Of a stretch of DNA of 64,000 nucleotides, positions 10,101 to 17,767 are shown piece after piece; within the stretch, counting starts at the first letter, position 1; each line of letters opens with the position of its first letter. The stretch is taken from contig CAZSNT010000020.1 of assembly GCA_964607765.1 (NCBI GenBank), positions 1 to 64,000 of the forward strand, in the 5' to 3' direction. The notes beneath the pieces were generated by a model. That model ran no database searches. It worked only from the letters and a program-made list of their open reading frames with translations, and was not told the DNA's origin. This DNA comes from CAZSNT01 sp964607765. GTDB taxonomy: Bacteria > Verrucomicrobiota > Lentisphaeria > Oligosphaerales > JABHEG01. The translations under genes and the position numbers were made by a program.

Positions 10101-10661
10101 GCGCACACGTCGCGACCCGAGCACGGGCCGACCTGGGAGTTCCTGCACAAGACAACACGCCCGAAAGGCATTGACGGTCGGCAACTGTGCGAGCCGACTT
10201 ACGGCTATCGCCTCGAAGACGGCGCCTACCTGCGGTTCTACCGCGCCTTCGGCCGGGAGCCGCGGATCAACTACGCGCAGTACAGCTTCGACGACGGCCG
10301 GACTTGGGGTGCAGCCGTGCCCACAAACTTCCCCGACGGCCAGGCACGCAGCAACGCGGGCACGCTGCCTGACGGGACGTACTACGTCGTGAACAGCCCA
10401 CGGAACCGGGACCCGATCATTATCTCCCTCTCGGACGACGGCCTGACGTTCGACCGCGCCGGCGTCATCCGTTTCGGGGTTGAGAAGAAGCGCTTTACCG
10501 GGCGCTGGAAAGGGCCGGGTTTTCAGTACCCGTCCAGCGCTGTCTTGGGCGATCGGCTGTTCGTCATTCACTCGGTCAACAAGGAGGACGTGGACATCAC
10601 CAGCATCCCCTTGCCCGAGTTGAAGCGGATCCCGCCGTTCGGCCCTGACGGGAGGCCGTGA
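7161..10661 (+). CDS. Three-part fusion: BNR/sialidase-like + sulfatase + BNR-like
   Basis: 1166 residues. Residues about 35-355 form a COG4692-type BNR/sialidase-like beta propeller with Asp-box turns (SEDGGRTW, SGDGGRTW, SNDGRTW). Residues about 362-790 are a complete type I sulfatase: RPNVILILADD metal site, formylglycine motif CVPAR with Cys-412, GKWHLG, and TSDNGP near residue 608. Residues about 800-1166 are a second propeller-like region with another Asp-box turn (SFDDGRTW). The reading frame is continuous with no slippery run at the junctions, so this is a real fusion rather than a read-through of separate genes. The N-terminus (short hydrophobic stretch with MCAC) is a weak export signal at best. 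It overlaps the aldolase gene by 13 bp. It probably hydrolyses sulfate esters on a glycan; the propellers may be glycosidase, lyase or binding modules. Confidence 0.9.
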   Translation: MRALIGGMIMCACATGAESAATGRESKRGESVKSGFIYPLEGRATAQCHASTIAESAHGLVAAWFGGSREGKPDVGIWVSRHDGGSWGKPVEVADGVVSPDERHPCWNPVLFQPAQGPLMLFYKVGPSPRAWWGMLTTSEDGGRTWTEPQKLGKGPLGPIAGPIKNKPIQLPDGAIMCPTSTEFEGWRVHFEVTRDLGKTWEVIGPINDGKEFGAIQPSILTYAEGRMQVLCRSKQGVVTQAWSGDGGRTWGPMTASDLPNPNSGTDAVTLRDGRQLIVYNHTGPIPGRWGGKRTPLNIAVSNDGRTWEPALVLEDEPGEYSYPAVIQSSDGMVHVTYTWKRQTVKHVVIDPARFPAPRIEKRPNVILILADDMGLGDLSCLNGDRSRTPSLDRLKAEGLWFGRAYSGSPVCVPARAALLTGRYPQRTGAVTLNTDNYPGLTRLHRDETTMADVFRAGGYRTGLVGKWHLGAGRDYHPLARGFDEFEGFVAGSPANPYVESYFRYRLDIQDRTQTFSDRYLTADLTARAVEFVRRHRDKPFFLHLAHYAPHRPLSAPKERIQPYLEQGLDEKTATVYAMIEIMDEGIGELLAELQRLDLAKDTIVIFTSDNGPDPLAGERFNADLRGTKYTVYEGGIHVPFMIRWPRRFGPGDRDTVVHFTDLLPTLVELCDLTAPRGVRLDGASFAAALTGAEPCLPAQRFWQWNRAEPRYSHNAAVRHGDWKLVRPFVTRNVPKAESDEDPLLYNLASDPRESQDLARKHPKRVASMQSALDAWCQGIERDRLRDSAAVAAATRGHVVHWAGRIDRREADLGLYRIPNTSTLRLYEATAETGSYSHHCHIINHNGRLIATWSNHARGEDEPGQRVLYSASSDGQAWAPFRELLPPLDEMVSDVDETNRRTMCANGFAVVGDRLFGLSEPSIDGGKRIGIGRLACEVNADDTPGPAFWLVDPAPRPLPGFPAYPGAGDAEFADLVTAIKAHTSRPEHGPTWEFLHKTTRPKGIDGRQLCEPTYGYRLEDGAYLRFYRAFGREPRINYAQYSFDDGRTWGAAVPTNFPDGQARSNAGTLPDGTYYVVNSPRNRDPIIISLSDDGLTFDRAGVIRFGVEKKRFTGRWKGPGFQYPSSAVLGDRLFVIHSVNKEDVDITSIPLPELKRIPPFGPDGRP

Positions 10662-10667
10662 CGGAAG

Positions 10668-12068
10668 ATGAACCGACGCCATTTCATGGGCAAGACCTCA
10701 GCGGGCCTGGTCGGCGGAGTGGTCGCCGGCCAAGGCCGACTGTTTGCGGCGGACAGCGCAAGGACGACAGCGATGGACTCAGCCAAAGCGGCCGACACGA
10801 ACCCCGCAGCCGCCAGCATCATCTGGCAGCGCAGCATCCCTGTCCGCTACGAAGCCGACGTCGCCGTCATCGGCGGCGGGATCGCGGGCGTGTCCGCGGC
10901 GTGCGCCGCGGCAAAGTCCGGTGCCAAGGTGGTTCTCGTTGAGCGCTTTGCCGTCACCGGCGGCGTGCTGACCACGGGCGGCGTGGCCAACTTCTGCGGG
11001 CAGCTCCGAGGCCAGGGCGAGGTGTTTGATTGTATCCTGTCGGACTTGGCAGAACTCCATGCTCTCGGCGAAGGCGAGCGCAAGTCCGTGTTCCACTACG
11101 AGCTGCTCGCGGTCGTGCTCCAGGAATTGCTCCTGCGACGCGGTGTAAAGCTGCTGCTGCACACGCGTTTCGTGGACGCGCAGGTCACCAACGACGGGCG
11201 CATCACCGAGTGCATCGTGTGCGGCAAGTCCGGCCCGGAAGCGCTGCGTGCCAAGCAGTTCATCGACTGTTCCGGCGAAGCGGACCTGGCACGAGCTGCG
11301 GAGTTCGCAACGCTGAAAGGGGGCGAGGCCAGCCCCTACCAGCTGCCCATGTCCATGATGTTCTTCGTGCGACACGTGGCCGCGCAAGACGCGCGACCGC
11401 ACCTGCCTGAAACCGGCTGGTTCCAGCCGGTACGGACACGTAAAGACCTGCCCATGACCAGCCCGTGGCCGGATGGCCCGCGCGGGAACGCGATCAAGAT
11501 CAAAATCCCCATGTTCGACTCGACCGACACCGAGAGCCTGACCGCGGCCGAAGTCCGCGGACGCCGCCGCATGCTCGAGGTGCTGGACTACTTCCAGCGC
11601 GCCGAGAACAAGCCGTGGCGCCTGGACCATTGCAGCCCGATCATCGGCATCCGTGAAGGATGTCGTGTGGTCGGCGACTACGTGTTGACCGTGGATGACC
11701 TGCGCGCGGGCCGCGCCTTCGACGACGGCGTCGCACGCGGCACGTTCTACCTGGACGGGCACAAGCCGGACGACGACAAGCGCACTTACATCCTGCCGAA
11801 GGACCAACTGCGCGTGCCGCCCTACCAGATTCCGCTGCGGTCGCTGACTGCAAAGGACGGCAGGAACCTGATGATGGCGGGTCGCTGTTTCTCCGCGGAC
11901 CAGCTTGCGCTGTCCTCGGCACGCGTTGCCACGTCCGCATCCATGATGGGCCAGGCCGCCGGGATCGCCGCAGCCATGGCCGCCGACAGGAACTGCGAAC
12001 TCCGCAGTCTCGATCCGGGAGATGTGAGGAACGTCGTCGAAGACCGTGGCGCCAAACTCGAGGTCTGA
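10668..12068 (+). CDS. Tat-exported FAD-dependent oxidoreductase (FAD_oxidored family)
   Basis: 466 residues. The N-terminus MNRRHFMGKTSAG is a twin-arginine signal followed by a hydrophobic stretch ending at AAD, so the folded flavoprotein is probably exported. A Rossmann FAD site (GGGIAGVSAACAAAKSG) lies near residues 66-83, and a C-terminal FAD-contact segment (NLMMAGRCFSADQLA) near 405-420. This is the family often found in polysaccharide loci of Planctomycetota and Lentisphaerota; the substrate oxidised is unknown. It begins 6 bp after the fusion sulfatase gene, with a GGAAG site before the ATG. The pairing with sulfatase and symporter genes suggests oxidation of a sugar or sugar-derived group. 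Confidence 0.88.
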   Translation: MNRRHFMGKTSAGLVGGVVAGQGRLFAADSARTTAMDSAKAADTNPAAASIIWQRSIPVRYEADVAVIGGGIAGVSAACAAAKSGAKVVLVERFAVTGGVLTTGGVANFCGQLRGQGEVFDCILSDLAELHALGEGERKSVFHYELLAVVLQELLLRRGVKLLLHTRFVDAQVTNDGRITECIVCGKSGPEALRAKQFIDCSGEADLARAAEFATLKGGEASPYQLPMSMMFFVRHVAAQDARPHLPETGWFQPVRTRKDLPMTSPWPDGPRGNAIKIKIPMFDSTDTESLTAAEVRGRRRMLEVLDYFQRAENKPWRLDHCSPIIGIREGCRVVGDYVLTVDDLRAGRAFDDGVARGTFYLDGHKPDDDKRTYILPKDQLRVPPYQIPLRSLTAKDGRNLMMAGRCFSADQLALSSARVATSASMMGQAAGIAAAMAADRNCELRSLDPGDVRNVVEDRGAKLEV

Positions 12069-12166
12069 CGATCCGCCTCGGCCGCAGTCGACGGCGGCCG
12101 ACAAATGGCCAAACACGGCGAACGACGCCGGAGAAAGTAAAGGCGCACGCCGCAGAACGTTGTCAG

Positions 12167-13669
12167 ATGGCAGACAAACGCCCCAACATCCTGTTCCTGA
12201 TGACCGACCAGCAGCGGCATGATTCGCTGGGCTGCACCGGTGCGGACTTCGCACACACGCCGAACCTGGACCGGATGGCGGCGGAAGGCGTGCGTTTCGA
12301 GCGGTGCTATGTGAACAACCCAGTCTGCACGCCGTCGCGGGCGAGTCTGTTCACGGGCAAGGAACTGCCGGGGCACGGCGTGTACCGGCTCTACGACAAC
12401 CTGCCGGAAAACGAGGTGCTGTTCACCGAGCGCCTGCAGCAGGCCGGATACCGGACAGCGTTGTTCGGCAAGCTGCACGTCAGCGGCCGCTGTTATGAAG
12501 AGCGGCAACGCCATCCGCACGATGGGTTCGACGTCTATGAGTGGTGTATGGAAGGCGGACTGGCAATGGACTCGCCGCTGCAGGCATACGCGGCGTGGCT
12601 GCGGGAGAATCACTCGGAGTTCCACGACCGCCTGGCACGCGATTTCCGCAAGGTGTTGCACCATCCGGTGGAATGTCACATGACGCACTGGGCCGCTGAG
12701 CGGGCAATCGACTTCATCGAGAGCTGGGACGGCGACCAGCCCTTCTTCTGCATGGCGAGCATCTTCGATCCGCACAACCCGTACGAGGACTTCCCGGCGG
12801 AGATGGCTGAACGCATTGACCGGAACGCGATTCCGGACCCTCTGATCGTGGAGGGGGAGTTTGACGGCAAGCCCTGGCCGCTTCGCCGCGAGCACCACGG
12901 CTCGTACATGGGCGATTTCTCACGTTACTCGCTCGACGACCTGCAGGACATGCGATTCGGTTACCACGCGTCGATCGCGTTCCTGGACCAGGAGTTCGGC
13001 CGGATTCTGGACGCGCTGCAACGGCGCGGGATCGCCGAGGACACGCTGGTCATCTTCACCAGCGACCACGGCGACATGCTCGGCGACCATCAGCTCCTGG
13101 TCAAGGGCGCGTTCTTCCATGATCCGAACGTACGCGTGCCGCTGCTGATGCGCTGGCCGGCGCGCTTCCGGGCCGGAGCAACCGTGCGGTCGCTCGTGCA
13201 GCTCCATGACCTCGCAGCCACCATCCTGGCCGCGGCCGACTTACCTTCCGAGGACATCGCTGCAGCGATGCCGGACGCCAGGAATCTGCTGCCTCTCGGC
13301 GACGGCACGCGCGACTCGGCGCGCGACCGGGCGATCTGCTGCTACCGAAACACGGGCCTGAGCTCGGAGCCGAGCGCAACGCCCTACTTCGATCCCCCGA
13401 TCAACGCCACCATGCTGCGCCGAGGGCGGTACAAGCTGAATATGTGGCACGGCCTGCCGGAGGACGCTCCCGGGCCGCGCGGCGAGCTTTATGACATGGA
13501 CGCTGACCCGATGGAGCTCGCCAACCTGTGGGAGAGCCCCAAACACAGGGCCACACGTCGCGAGTTGACTGCGGAGCTTGTGGACTGGTTGGAGCGCCAG
13601 GAACAGCAACCGGGATCGCGCGGAGGACATGAGCTTCCCGGACGGAGGCTGCCAAATGCAACGAAATGA
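12167..13669 (+). CDS. Type I sulfatase without signal peptide
   Basis: 500 residues. It has the N-terminal metal-binding segment RPNILFLMTDQQ, the formylglycine motif CTPSR (Cys-54, the residue that must be converted to formylglycine), a GKLHVSGR segment and the second metal cluster TSDHGDMLGDH near residues 300-310. It resembles choline-sulfatase/iduronate-2-sulfatase-like enzymes more than DDLGYGDL-type arylsulfatases. No export signal is present, so it probably works in the cytoplasm on an imported sulfated sugar, which fits the sodium symporter two genes downstream. Its 3' end overlaps the start of the FG-GAP gene. Confidence 0.92.
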   Translation: MADKRPNILFLMTDQQRHDSLGCTGADFAHTPNLDRMAAEGVRFERCYVNNPVCTPSRASLFTGKELPGHGVYRLYDNLPENEVLFTERLQQAGYRTALFGKLHVSGRCYEERQRHPHDGFDVYEWCMEGGLAMDSPLQAYAAWLRENHSEFHDRLARDFRKVLHHPVECHMTHWAAERAIDFIESWDGDQPFFCMASIFDPHNPYEDFPAEMAERIDRNAIPDPLIVEGEFDGKPWPLRREHHGSYMGDFSRYSLDDLQDMRFGYHASIAFLDQEFGRILDALQRRGIAEDTLVIFTSDHGDMLGDHQLLVKGAFFHDPNVRVPLLMRWPARFRAGATVRSLVQLHDLAATILAAADLPSEDIAAAMPDARNLLPLGDGTRDSARDRAICCYRNTGLSSEPSATPYFDPPINATMLRRGRYKLNMWHGLPEDAPGPRGELYDMDADPMELANLWESPKHRATRRELTAELVDWLERQEQQPGSRGGHELPGRRLPNATK

Positions 13670-16127
13670 CCCATCGCGGCCAAGTGCCCCCACCAGCAGT
13701 TCAGGCTTCCAGCCCGAGCATCCCGCTGCCAGGGACAGTGATGGCGCCGGAATGAACTGGCCCGCGAGGACACGGGCGCTCCAGGGCTTCGGGCGGGCAT
13801 TCGCGCTCGTGATGGTTCTGGCGTCAGCATGTCCGACTCTGCGAGGAGGAGAACCCGAGCGCATCACGTATCGGAACCCGGGGCTCAGGGTGGATCTGGG
13901 CGTCGGGTTGTGGGCGTGGCCGCTGCCGGTTGATGCCGATGGTGACGGGGATCTGGACCTGATCGTCTCGTGTCCGGACAAGCCGTACAACGGCACGTAT
14001 CTGTTCGAGAACCCGGGAACAGGCATGCCGATGCCGGTGTTCAAGCCGGGCGTGCAACTGAGCCAGGGGAGCGGCAACATCGGCGTCTCCTACGTGGACG
14101 GCAAGCCCCGTGTCCTCACGCCGAATCGCGAACACCTCGAGATCGCGACCAAGGGCGTCGCAGGTAAGAGCATCGGTCTGAAGGCGCCGGGCAAGATTCC
14201 CTGCCCATACAGTCGCTTCCGGGCTCGGCAGTGGTCCATTGCGGACTTCGACGGCGATGGGATGCAGGATCTGATCGTCGGGCTTGGTTGCTGGAGCGAC
14301 TATGGCTGGGACAACGCGTTCGACAGCTCCGGCACGTGGACACGCGGGCCGTTGCACGGGCTGGTCTACCTGATTCGCAACAAGGGGACGAACGAGGAAT
14401 CCGCGTACGAAGAGCCGATTGCCATCGAAGCGGGGGGTGCACGGATCGATGTGTACGGAATGCCGTCGCCGAACTTGGCCGACTTCGACGCTGACGGTGA
14501 TCTGGATATCATCTGCGGTGAGTTCATCGACGGCTTCACCTACTTCCAGAACACCGGCTCGCGCACCAAACCCAACTACGCGGCTGGGCAGCGCCTCACC
14601 CACAACGGCCAGCCGCTGGCGATGCACGTCTGCATGATCACGCCGACGGCCGTGGACTGGGACGGGGACGGCGATCCCGATCTGATCTGCGGTGACGAGG
14701 ACGGGCGAGTCGCGTTCATCGAGAACACCGGCAGACTGACCGACGGCGTCCCGGCGTTCCAGCCCCCACGCTACTTCCAGCAAGAGGCAGCCGACGTAAA
14801 ATTCGGCGCGCTCGTCACGCCCTGGTCGTTCGATTGGGATGGCGACGGTGACGAAGACCTGGTCTGCGGCAACACGGCCGGGAACATCGCCCTTTTCGAG
14901 AATCTCGACGGCGGCGACCCGCCCAGATGGGCGGCCCCGAAGCTGCTGGCAGCCGCCGGAAAGCCGATCCGGATCATGGCCGGCCCCAACGGCAGCATCC
15001 AGGGACCATGCGAGACCAAATGGGGCTACACGACGCTGAGCGTGGCGGACTGGGACGGGGATGAACTGCCGGACCTGATCGTCAATTCAATCTGGGGCAA
15101 GGTGGTCTGGTACCGGAACACGGGCACGCGGTCCGTTCCGGCCCTCGCAGCGTCGCAGCCGATCGAGGTGGCATGGCCCGGTCCGGCCCCCAAGCCCGCC
15201 TGGACGTGGTGGACGCCTGATACCAGAGAGCTGGCGACACAATGGCGCACCACCCCGGTCGCCATCGATTGGGATCGGGACGGGCTGGCGGATTTGGTCA
15301 TGCTCGACCACGAAGGCTACCTCTGCCTCTACCGTCGCGAACTCCGCAACGGGACCCGCGTGCTGCTCCCTCCGGAGCGCGTGTTCTGCCGACGGCAGTT
15401 GGGCAAGCTCGAGCCGCTGCGCCTGAACGGAGGCAAGGCGGGCCGCAGCGGGCGCCGCAAGATCTGTTTCGCGGATTGGGACGGGGACGGGGATTTGGAC
15501 CTCTTCGCCAACAGCCGCAACGTCCAGTTCCTGCAGAACGAGGGAACCCAAGACGGCAAAGTCGTCTTCGCCTCGCGTGGAGATCTCTGCGAGAAACGCC
15601 TGGCCGGACACACGACTAGCCCGACTGTCGTGGACTGGAATCGCGACGGGCGCCCTGACATCCTGGCCGGGGCGGAGGACGGGTATCTGTATCTGATCAA
15701 GAACACCGCCCCCCGCACGTGGACATCCCCCGACGGCGCGCTGACCATCACCGGATACGGCGTCTGCGTGGACGAACTGAGGAACGGCGGCACCGCTTTC
15801 GCAAATCGCAAGTACGTTTGGCTGGACGTCCCGGCGGCCCTCGAGGGCGCCCGTTTCACCCAACTGAGTGGGGGGGCGAACACGGCAATGGCGGTGTCAG
15901 CCAGCCGCGATACAACAGTCTACGCCTGCACCGCGCTCGGCCAGCCCGGAGCCCCGGACATGGAAGGCTGGACGCGGCACCAAGAGCTCCGGTTCCGCTA
16001 CACGGATGGTGGCAAGACGCCCGTGGATGTCCTGTCCCGCAGGATGCGCGCGGGCGAGGGCCTCGACGTGCCACAGGGCAACTGGACGGGGGTGATGATC
16101 GTGGTGCCGAAGGACGGGACGTTGTGA
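13656..16127 (+). CDS. FG-GAP/VCBS repeat protein with a C-terminal domain shared with the YidR fusion
   Basis: Start chosen at ATG 13656, which follows a GGAGG by 7 bp and overlaps the preceding stop by 14 bp; this gives 823 residues. An alternative ATG at 13752 would begin directly at the signal peptide (MNWPARTRAL... ALVMVLASACP). About nine calcium-binding FG-GAP/VCBS repeats of the DxDGDGxxDLI type follow (DADGDGDLDLI, DFDGDGMQDLI, DWDGDGDPDLICG and others), making an integrin-like beta propeller. The last ~125 residues (15742-16127) leave the propeller pattern and align with the N-terminal part of the BNR-YidR fusion (NRKYV, GWTRH, RYTDGG, DVP-G-WTG). It is probably a secreted or surface carbohydrate-binding protein. 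Confidence 0.85.
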   Translation: MQRNDPSRPSAPTSSSGFQPEHPAARDSDGAGMNWPARTRALQGFGRAFALVMVLASACPTLRGGEPERITYRNPGLRVDLGVGLWAWPLPVDADGDGDLDLIVSCPDKPYNGTYLFENPGTGMPMPVFKPGVQLSQGSGNIGVSYVDGKPRVLTPNREHLEIATKGVAGKSIGLKAPGKIPCPYSRFRARQWSIADFDGDGMQDLIVGLGCWSDYGWDNAFDSSGTWTRGPLHGLVYLIRNKGTNEESAYEEPIAIEAGGARIDVYGMPSPNLADFDADGDLDIICGEFIDGFTYFQNTGSRTKPNYAAGQRLTHNGQPLAMHVCMITPTAVDWDGDGDPDLICGDEDGRVAFIENTGRLTDGVPAFQPPRYFQQEAADVKFGALVTPWSFDWDGDGDEDLVCGNTAGNIALFENLDGGDPPRWAAPKLLAAAGKPIRIMAGPNGSIQGPCETKWGYTTLSVADWDGDELPDLIVNSIWGKVVWYRNTGTRSVPALAASQPIEVAWPGPAPKPAWTWWTPDTRELATQWRTTPVAIDWDRDGLADLVMLDHEGYLCLYRRELRNGTRVLLPPERVFCRRQLGKLEPLRLNGGKAGRSGRRKICFADWDGDGDLDLFANSRNVQFLQNEGTQDGKVVFASRGDLCEKRLAGHTTSPTVVDWNRDGRPDILAGAEDGYLYLIKNTAPRTWTSPDGALTITGYGVCVDELRNGGTAFANRKYVWLDVPAALEGARFTQLSGGANTAMAVSASRDTTVYACTALGQPGAPDMEGWTRHQELRFRYTDGGKTPVDVLSRRMRAGEGLDVPQGNWTGVMIVVPKDGTL

Positions 16128-16173
16128 CCCTCGACAGGGGCGAACTAACGTGTATGGGTAGGAGGAACTGAGC

Positions 16174-17751
16174 GTGTCAAATCTGCATTGGCTCGATGTT
16201 CTTGTGCTGCTGGGGTACTTCGGCGGCATGGCGGCCATGGCGGCGTGGTTCTCGCGCAAGAACACCACCACCGAGGAGTATTTTGTCGGCGGGCGGACTT
16301 TCCCGGGCTGGGCGATTGGGCTGAGTCTGGTGGGCACCTCGATCAGCTCGGTGACGTTCCTTGCCTATCCGGCGGACGCGTACAAGACAGCCTGGCTGCG
16401 ATACGTCCCGAATTTCGCGCTGCCTGTGGGTGTGCTCATTGCGTGCGTGTTCTTCCTCCCGTTCTTTCGACGGACGAAAACGACGTCGGCGTACGAGTAC
16501 CTCGAGAACCGGTTCGGCCCCTCCATCCGGGTCTATGGGGCGGTTGCCTACATCACGGCACAGCTGGTCCGGGTCAGCATCATCCTCTACCTCGTCAGTC
16601 TCCTGGTGCATGAGCTCACCGGGCTGAAGCCGACCGTGTGCATCGTCCTTGGCGGCACGTTCGTCGCGTTCTACACGATTATTGGGGGCATCGATGCGGT
16701 GATCTGGACGGATGTGATTCAGACGCTCGTGCTGGTGCTTGGCGGCGTGCTGTGCCTCGGCGTCATCATTGACAAGTTGCCGGGAGGGATCGGGCAGGTC
16801 TTCGAGGTGGCCGGCAGAGCGGGTAAGTTCCAGTTCGCGGAGCTGGTGAACGGTGAGATTCGGCCAACGCCCTGGGGCTTCTCGCTTCAGCGGAAGACTG
16901 TTCTGATGATGTTCTTTGTCGGGCTGACCAACTGGCTCCGGGAGTACAGCGGCGGCCAGCACATCGTGCAGCGGTATGCGGCGTCCAGGAGCGCGAAAGA
17001 GGCCAGAAAAGCCATGTGGATCTGCGTGGGGTCCAGCCTGCCTATCTGGGCCTTCTACATGTTTCTCGGGACCAGCCTGTACGTGTTCTTCCAAGTTTTC
17101 CCCTGCCAGGACGCGGCCGAGATGCTCAACGGCGTGCAGAAAGCGGAGCAGATCCTCCCGTTTTTCGTGATCAATCATCTACCGCCGGGGGTGACGGGGC
17201 TGGTGATTGCTGCCGCGTTGGCCGCGGCCATGTCGTCGCTGGACTCGAGCATCAACAGCATCTCGACCATTTCCGTCGTGGACATCTATCGGCGCTTGTT
17301 CGCACGCGACCGCGATGACCGTCATTACCTGCGCGTGGCATGGGTGGTGGCCTGCGGGGCGGGGCTCTTCATGATCGCAGGGGCTACTATCCTCGCACAT
17401 GTCGAGACCAAGACACTGCAGGATACCGGGACGATTCTCGTCTCACTGCTGGGGGGCGGGTTGCTCGGGACCTACTTGCTGGGCTTTTTTACGAATCGCG
17501 GCGATGCCCGTTCGGTGTGGACGGGCATCGCATTCACGATGGTGTTCACAGCCTGGACCGTGGTGGCCAAGCACTGGCCTGATGCCCTGCCTGGCTGCCT
17601 GCGAGTCCCATTCGATTTGTATTACACCGGCTTCATCGGGAACATCGTGATGTTCCTTGTGGGATTCGGTGTCTCGTTCGCGTTCAAACCGGTCTCTCGC
17701 AGTCTGCGCAACCTCACTGTGTGGCAGCGGGACGACACACCACTGGCGTGA
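16174..17751 (+). CDS. Sodium:solute symporter (SSS family)
   Basis: 525 residues with about thirteen hydrophobic helices. SSS hallmarks are the N-terminal TTEEYFVGGRTFPGW segment, the TM2-type GLSLVGTSISSVTFLAYPA, a YTIIGGIDAVIWTDVIQ helix and AAMSSLDSSINSIST. The start is GTG at 16174, preceded by GGTAGGAGGAAC with 7 bp spacing. Members couple Na+ import to uptake of sugars, sialic acids or carboxylates. Its place between two sialidase-like proteins and behind two sulfatases suggests that it imports the sugar released by, or still to be processed by, the sulfatases. Confidence 0.92.
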   Translation: MSNLHWLDVLVLLGYFGGMAAMAAWFSRKNTTTEEYFVGGRTFPGWAIGLSLVGTSISSVTFLAYPADAYKTAWLRYVPNFALPVGVLIACVFFLPFFRRTKTTSAYEYLENRFGPSIRVYGAVAYITAQLVRVSIILYLVSLLVHELTGLKPTVCIVLGGTFVAFYTIIGGIDAVIWTDVIQTLVLVLGGVLCLGVIIDKLPGGIGQVFEVAGRAGKFQFAELVNGEIRPTPWGFSLQRKTVLMMFFVGLTNWLREYSGGQHIVQRYAASRSAKEARKAMWICVGSSLPIWAFYMFLGTSLYVFFQVFPCQDAAEMLNGVQKAEQILPFFVINHLPPGVTGLVIAAALAAAMSSLDSSINSISTISVVDIYRRLFARDRDDRHYLRVAWVVACGAGLFMIAGATILAHVETKTLQDTGTILVSLLGGGLLGTYLLGFFTNRGDARSVWTGIAFTMVFTAWTVVAKHWPDALPGCLRVPFDLYYTGFIGNIVMFLVGFGVSFAFKPVSRSLRNLTVWQRDDTPLA

Positions 17752-17767
17752 AAACGGGAACAGCGCA

